From Rhodamnia argentea (lineage: Eukaryota; Streptophyta; Magnoliopsida; Myrtales; Myrtaceae), in assembly GCF_020921035.1 (NCBI RefSeq), contig NC_063160.1:15465095-15529094 (forward strand): a stretch of DNA of 64,000 nt, in the 5' to 3' direction. The position numbers and the translations under genes were made by a program. Each line of letters begins with the position of its first letter. Position 1 is the stretch's first letter. Under the pieces are notes generated by a model. The model was not told the origin of the DNA. It was given only the letters and a program-made list of their open reading frames with translations, and did not search any database. Positions 58,618-64,000 of the stretch are shown one piece after another.

Positions 58618-60520
58618 GCATGTAAATCGACGAACATCCGAGGAAAAGAGTGGTAACAAATCCACTATTATTACCAACTGGGCAGAAGGATAACGTGTCA
58701 GACATGATGAGTGATGAACTGCAATTCAGTTCACATGAAACACTAGACTGCTGATCATATTTGAAACCAAAAAATGCAAATGGAAAATTTCTCCCGGACA
58801 TATCTGATTTGTCATCTTCTACCGTGTTTGAGAAGTAACATTGAGGATAGGTACATTGCTCGACAATATAGTTATTTCGTCGCCCGCCAAATGATGCCAT
58901 TGGTCTCAAAGTCATGCGGATTTCCTCTGACTTCGGCGAATTATCGTTCGAGGAGTCATAACACCGGCTCTCCGACTGGGCGAGATCATTTCTGCCAGAG
59001 AAGAAACGGGCATCTCTCTTGCTATCTTATCGCAGTAAACAACATCGATCTTGCAGCACGGGGATGCATAAACTAGGTGACAATGATGGGGGAACTGGAA
59101 GAGGCTGATGCAATGACCTAAAACCGGTAAGATTGTTAGTTGATATGGCAATGAAATTCTACACGATCAATCAGGCAAGACAATATCTTCCCATAGTATA
59201 GTGGCCTCGGGTTTGGCTACGTCGTCAAAATGTCATTCAAGAACAACCAAAATGGCCATTTAATAGTAACGGAAATAGAGCCCCTCGGCTGAGTCACTTG
59301 AACCTTCAAAGCAGGAAATCCCTGGTCCGAGATGCAAAAGCAAGAGGGATAACATCGCTTAATGAGTCGCCGTTTAGTAGGGCGGCAAATGGATGGGTTG
59401 GGTCAGATTTGGTTCGACTCCAATTGATATATTTAATCCACTTTGGTGTATTCATATGCAATACAAATTTAGTGATTCGTACAATACCCAATATGACCCA
59501 TTTGCTAAAATACTTCCATATTCAATACAACCTATAAAATATGTTTTCACCTAGTAAATTCACTTTAAGCTCTTCATGTGTATGTTTTATTTAGATAAAA
59601 TCAATATTTCAATTATAAGGTACTAAATCATTGGCTTTTCACATTGCATATTTTTACAATTTCTATAGTGATTCACCATGAAAAAATAAGAGAAAGTTAG
59701 TACTTGACAGTGAGTTTATAAAATAACAGCAAAAAAAAGTGGTATAAAAATTATAATTAAGTGGATATAAGAAATTGAAGAAGATGATGATGACCAAGAA
59801 TTGCAATGACAATAACTAATATTATAATATGACGTAAAAATTGCAATTAAGAAATATCTACTTCGATAATTAATAGATGAAACTTACAATATTAATTCAA
59901 AAAATTTATGGAGAAAAAAAAAAAAAAACCTCCTTGACATTAGTAATCGGAACTTACCTCAGCGACTTGAAACATTGCTTCCTATCGGCTTCGAGCTGAA
60001 AGATAAGAAAGTAGGCAGTCGGCCAAGCATGGCTAGCCAAAGAAGCTCCCTAAGACTTCTTTGAACTTGAAACTGACCGAGAAACCCACTATTTTCTCAA
60101 GGAGGGTGAAAAGAGAGTTACAAAGATGGGTTGCATCCATATATTTTTTGGGTTTTGTTGATCTAAACTCATTTATAACACATTTACTGAACATAACTAA
60201 CTCATATAATAACTCAGCCCATCCAATATGAATTAAGAAATGCGTCTTATAACCTATTTCCACACATAAATTGTTTAGGTGAACCCTAAACTGAATTTGA
60301 AGCAACGGCACGAGTCCATGGCCGAAAGATTCTCCAAATTCCATCCTTTGGGGGAACCGGGAAATCTCTCTGCGCGTCACCATTCACTTCTCAGATAGTC
60401 TGTTTTGATGTAATTTAGCCTGGGCAGTCATCGATCACGCGGGAAAGAAAACGTCTACCAACTGAAGACAAGTTGGCTTTAGTCGTACTAGAAATCAGCT
60501 CCTATGTGCCTGAACCCCAG
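58618..60520 (+). repeat. Copy 2 of the dispersed direct duplication
   Basis: This 1.9-kb partner of 45175-46670 lies about 600 bp beyond the IMPDH stop. About 240 bp at roughly 58798-59035 has no counterpart in copy 1; the two copies resume together at CGATCTTGC. Copy 2 also has extra sequence near 60220-60300. Neither copy retains a shared long reading frame. Confidence 0.7.
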
Positions 60521-62297
60521 CATGTCTGGAGAAACATCCTGGACAGTGTTAATGCATATTCAGAACAGGTACCGCACAAAGCGAGGATTTTGGATTAGCC
60601 ACCATCAACACTCGACGACGTTAACCATCATTATTCAGTCTATATTTCTTATCACATGCATAACCATAAGCGTATAAGCTTAAGCACACCATTATCGCCG
60701 TATCAGTCGCACACATCTCCAGCATTCAAGAGAACATGTGCAGTGTATGCTGCGAGTTTCACTTTATCGGCCTCCAGACTTGCTTGAACAAATAAAAAAA
60801 TCCCAGACGGGTAGAAGTAGGTGTACGCAACCTGTGCAAAACATCATTCATATTGCATTTCATTTACGCGAGCCTCACGACACTGTAAGTTACTTAAACG
60901 CAAAGATCACTTCATGTGCCTAAACACTGGATTTGCTCTTTAAGAGGCCACTATTACATCACAATGCCAAAGCTCATAGGTTTCCGACTCTCTCGACTTC
61001 TAATAATGATTAAGGAGAAAACAGAGCTGATTTTTCAAAAGTCGTGCACAGATTTTGTAAAGTATTTAGAACACAGTCAAACAATTAAATATGACCAACC
61101 ACTAGATGAGTTGAATGTATTATCAAGATTTTAACAACAAGCTCATCAGTTTCCACCTCTCTGATTTTCCGACAATCAAAGAAAATATTCCCTAAAAGTG
61201 AGTTTACTCAGTAGACGTAAAAAGTTAAAAAATCACTCGCTCCAAAATAACAAGGAATATAAAAATAAGCGAAAGGATGATTCGAAGGTTAAAAACACTT
61301 AAAAGTTTCCAAAGCTTCTACCTCAATTCGGATGACAAGAATTAAAACTTTTAGATACTGTCGTTCAATGTGACGTATCTCCAGGGATGTAAACCAAACG
61401 GTTCTCCCGGGAATCATGTCAATATATTTTATGAATGCAGATCGGCTTCAAAATTTGAGAATCTGCAATAAGGATGCTAACAGTAATAGGTTCATTTCAT
61501 TTCATATCCTCATCATCACTCAAGCAGAAAAAATGATCCAAAGAGAAGTCGCATCTTTCCTATGTTCTAAAGTCATATTTACTCAAACAATTACTGAAAA
61601 AACCGCCACAAACAATCAATACTCTCTGATAAATATAGAAACAGACTACTCACTAACAGTTTTTCCCTCGACATCCTCCCAAATCGAATAAGTAATTCAT
61701 AAAAAGGTACACTCGAACTAAACTTCTCATACAACAATCAAATAGGAACTAGTAGCCAGACCACTATTAGCTTCCTTTGTGGTAAATGCTTGACGAATTC
61801 TGCTAAAGTTCTCTTCTCGTGACTATATGGAGTGCCAAACATAAACTACTTTTTCTTGAGCCCATAGAGATGAAGAGCATTGTTTGATCCATTATTCTAA
61901 ACATCTCCAAGAAAGCATGGAGGAAAGTATCAATATGCCTGATATCACGCAAAATCAAGCGCAAACTTTACCTACTATAACTAAAGCTTTATCAAATCCT
62001 TCTCATAGAGAGTAGCAAGTCAAAAATTACAATAACTTATAGCATTAAGCAACTGATTCTTGAAGAGAGCGAATCTAACGAATCTTTCACCAACTATACA
62101 ATAAGACTAACTAACATTATACTAATTGTTTTGCCATGCCAAGGTGACACCCCCAATGTGGCATATGTACATTTCCTGTATAAATCATTGTATGTAAAAA
62201 AACAACACGGCCAAACATATCCATCATCACCAGCAATTCAACCATCTTACACTTTGTAAGCCAAAGGAACACTATCTACATTGCGCCACAGACAATC
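60521..62297. other. Intergenic DNA downstream of the RING gene
   Basis: AT-rich with no recognised gene or repeat element. The right end should include the 3'UTR of the RING gene, which is transcribed leftwards. Confidence 0.45.
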
Positions 62298-63323
62298 TCA
62301 TGCAAACAGTTCGAACTCCTCACTGACCTGCGAATCCCACATGACCCTTCCTCCGTTGCTCCGGCTTTTACTTCGTTCATACTCCAAATCATCCGTGGGC
62401 AACTCGTATCGACAAATGGGACACGAGTTTCGAATGGCCAACCACGGCAAGATACAATCTCCGTGATAGTAATGAGAACAAGGCAACTTCCTCACTCCAT
62501 CCCCTACCGAAACCTCATCCTTACAAACCGCACAAACTCCACCACTCGACTGTACATCCGATTCACTCAGAATAATCAGAGGCAAATCATCGACAGCTGC
62601 TTTCGCAGCCGGTGGACTTCCCCTAATTGCGATTTCGTTTTCTACGAACTGGTCAAGCAAAATGTCAAACTCAGCGGCGTAAAAGAAATCATCAGGAGCA
62701 GCTGAATGAGGATCAGAGTCCCAAATTAAGTTCCTTTGCATATTGTTCACCGCGAGGAGAAACTCCCACTCCAGATGACGCGCGACGGAGTCATTATCAT
62801 CTTCTTCTGCTCCTCCAAATTCCTCGGTAAAATTTTCCGACGAGACCGTCACATCTTCGTCCCTATCGTGCGCTTGCTCGCTCACCTCCTCCCACTCGAG
62901 CTCCTCAGCCAGGTTCCTCTGAGATTCCAAGTCGAACGAGTCAAAGTTCTCGGATTCCTGATACTCCGAAACCGAATCTGAATCTGAATCGATGCTCACC
63001 ACTCGCAATCCAGCGCATTGCGGATCCACCTCATCCGCTGCGGCGTATTGGATGGACTCGGAAACCGATTCGAGCCGATCCGAATCGATCTCCAGCCCCG
63101 ATTCCGCGCCACCAACAGCTCCGACTTCCACAATATCTTCAGAATCGCGAGCCGAGTCGGAACCGTCGGATTCCAACCCGGAATCGAAGGCCGGCGAGGG
63201 GGGTGCGAAAACGACGTGAGAGTCCCCGGCTACGTAGAAGGGCGAGGAGAGGGAATGGTTGACGTACCAGTCGAAGAGAACACCAGATTCTAGGGTTTCA
63301 GGATCTTCAGGCGGGCGAGCCAT
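62298..63323 (-). CDS. RING-H2 finger E3 ubiquitin-protein ligase, acidic
   Basis: Intronless 341-aa protein. The start at 63323 (MARPPEDPE) is preferred; an in-frame ATG at 63365 would add 14 residues of uncharacteristic sequence. Residues 1-200 are highly acidic and Ser-rich, with runs of Asp, Glu and Ser such as SIDSDSDSVSEYQESENF. A conserved helix-like block around EWEFLLAVNNMQRN and AEFDILLDQFVENE precedes the RING-H2 finger at 264-304: CAVCKDE, LPCSHYYHGDCILPWL, NSCPICRYELPTDD. Cys3-His2-Cys3 ligands are all present. This layout matches plant RING-H2 ligases related to CIP8/BCA2 and RNF126. It should transfer ubiquitin from an E2 to substrates in the cytosol or nucleus; the substrate is unknown. 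The Leu-Pro-Trp around the E2 face is intact. No signal peptide or membrane segment. Confidence 0.92.
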   Translation of the reverse strand: MARPPEDPETLESGVLFDWYVNHSLSSPFYVAGDSHVVFAPPSPAFDSGLESDGSDSARDSEDIVEVGAVGGAESGLEIDSDRLESVSESIQYAAADEVDPQCAGLRVVSIDSDSDSVSEYQESENFDSFDLESQRNLAEELEWEEVSEQAHDRDEDVTVSSENFTEEFGGAEEDDNDSVARHLEWEFLLAVNNMQRNLIWDSDPHSAAPDDFFYAAEFDILLDQFVENEIAIRGSPPAAKAAVDDLPLIILSESDVQSSGGVCAVCKDEVSVGDGVRKLPCSHYYHGDCILPWLAIRNSCPICRYELPTDDLEYERSKSRSNGGRVMWDSQVSEEFELFA

Positions 63324-64000
63324 TGGAAATTGTTTTGGAATCCGCTCAAATTCCTGGATGATCACGAGATCACGAGGCGACCATTGATGATCCCTTCTCG
63401 TTTATCACCGATCCACGAACTCGCTTCGCTGCTCTCAAATTTTCTTCTGCATTTCAATTCATTATGGTGTCCATGCGCCGCTTCAGGTTCAGGCATTCGT
63501 ATGGAGGGAGGTAGGCAGATGCGTCTTCGGTTCCGGGCCGGGCCGGGGAAATTCACGGGCATGGAGATTGGGCCGGATCGGATCCGCCTTGCGCAAACCC
63601 CGCCATTCAGTCATCAGTCATGTCTCTAATACTTGTCATTCGCGATAATTGATTTCTCTTCCTACGAAAGACTTGCAAAAGAGCTATCTTTTAACACCAC
63701 CTAGATCTTCTCTAGTAATAGCTTTTGCCGACATTCGTGATTACTAATGAACATGTTGTTAGAGGCACCAACGAATTTCATGCTCATAAATTACAAGTAG
63801 ACCTCATAACTCAGACAGTTCATGGGCCCACTCGAGCCCCGCCCGAGCCGAGTCCTGTGCCGGAAGGGCACTTGTGGGCGGGCTTGGATGATGGCATCGA
63901 GTTAGAAACTTTGTCGACTTGGAGATTTATGCTTACATTTTTCTTTTTATGAGCAAGCCTTGACAACAAGTCGGGCACGACCGTATTCGAGCCCGATCGA
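63324..64000. other. Upstream of the RING gene to the window edge
   Basis: Promoter side of the RING gene. A GC-rich stretch at 63525-63600 and GAGCCC/GCCCGAG-rich DNA at 63825-63890 and 63970-64000 have the look of intergenic repeat, but no element boundary is visible. No gene recognised. Confidence 0.4.

Noticed and set aside
1-64000. CRISPR arrays, operons, bacterial defence systems or a metabolic gene cluster
   Set aside because: Plant nuclear DNA with unrelated, intron-bearing neighbours; no spacer arrays or co-functional gene runs were seen.

Overview
The window is nuclear DNA of a woody dicot. The coding genes are plant-specific or plant-type (CONSTANS-type B-box/CCT factor, KIN-type stress protein, GAUT pectin glycosyltransferase, group S bZIP). 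They have short GT-AG introns and are separated by long AT-rich intergenic DNA full of retroposons, MITE-like DNA transposons and LTR fossils. GC-rich cores inside AT-rich MITE-like repeats recall Myrtaceae genomes, but that family placement is only a guess.

Seven protein-coding genes are well supported. From left to right they are: a 67-aa KIN2-type stress protein (525-1249, +, three exons); a CONSTANS-class flowering regulator (6044-7940, +, two exons); 6-phosphogluconate dehydrogenase with a peroxisomal SKI tail (17087-15621, -, one coding exon and a probable 5'UTR intron); a GAUT9-type galacturonosyltransferase (26701-24345, -, three exons); a bZIP43-type transcription factor (31324-30749, -, one exon); IMP dehydrogenase (54324-58011, +, four coding exons); and an acidic RING-H2 E3 ligase (63323-62298, -, one exon). 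They are functionally unrelated neighbours, as is usual in plants; no operon or biosynthetic cluster is visible.

The rest is mobile-element and repeat sediment. It holds a 1.4-kb PIF/Harbinger-like element with TAA duplications (4289-5691), a complete tRNA-derived SINE with a perfect 13-bp target duplication (11635-11828), and a long-TIR foldback element (about 19711-20730). There is an old broken Ty1/copia fossil with both LTRs and its 5-bp target duplication (38446-41220), a probable solo LTR with a tandem 137-bp block (42508-43226), and a 1.28-kb non-autonomous hAT element with an 8-bp duplication (46867-48150). A second foldback repeat lies at 49030-49700. A 1.5-1.9-kb sequence is present twice in direct orientation, at 45.2-46.7 kb and 58.6-60.5 kb.

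The least ordinary observation is a set of four tiny A- or T-rich insertions (13-21 nt), each flanked by 13-15-bp direct repeats (2289-2337, 19386-19430, 19499-19537, 52031-52077). They look like retroposition footprints that captured little more than a poly(A) tail. Also worth attention are an orphan promoter-like segment with site II, telo-box and TATA motifs and no visible coding sequence (13.2-13.9 kb), and paired ACGT elements in a palindrome upstream of the 6PGD gene.
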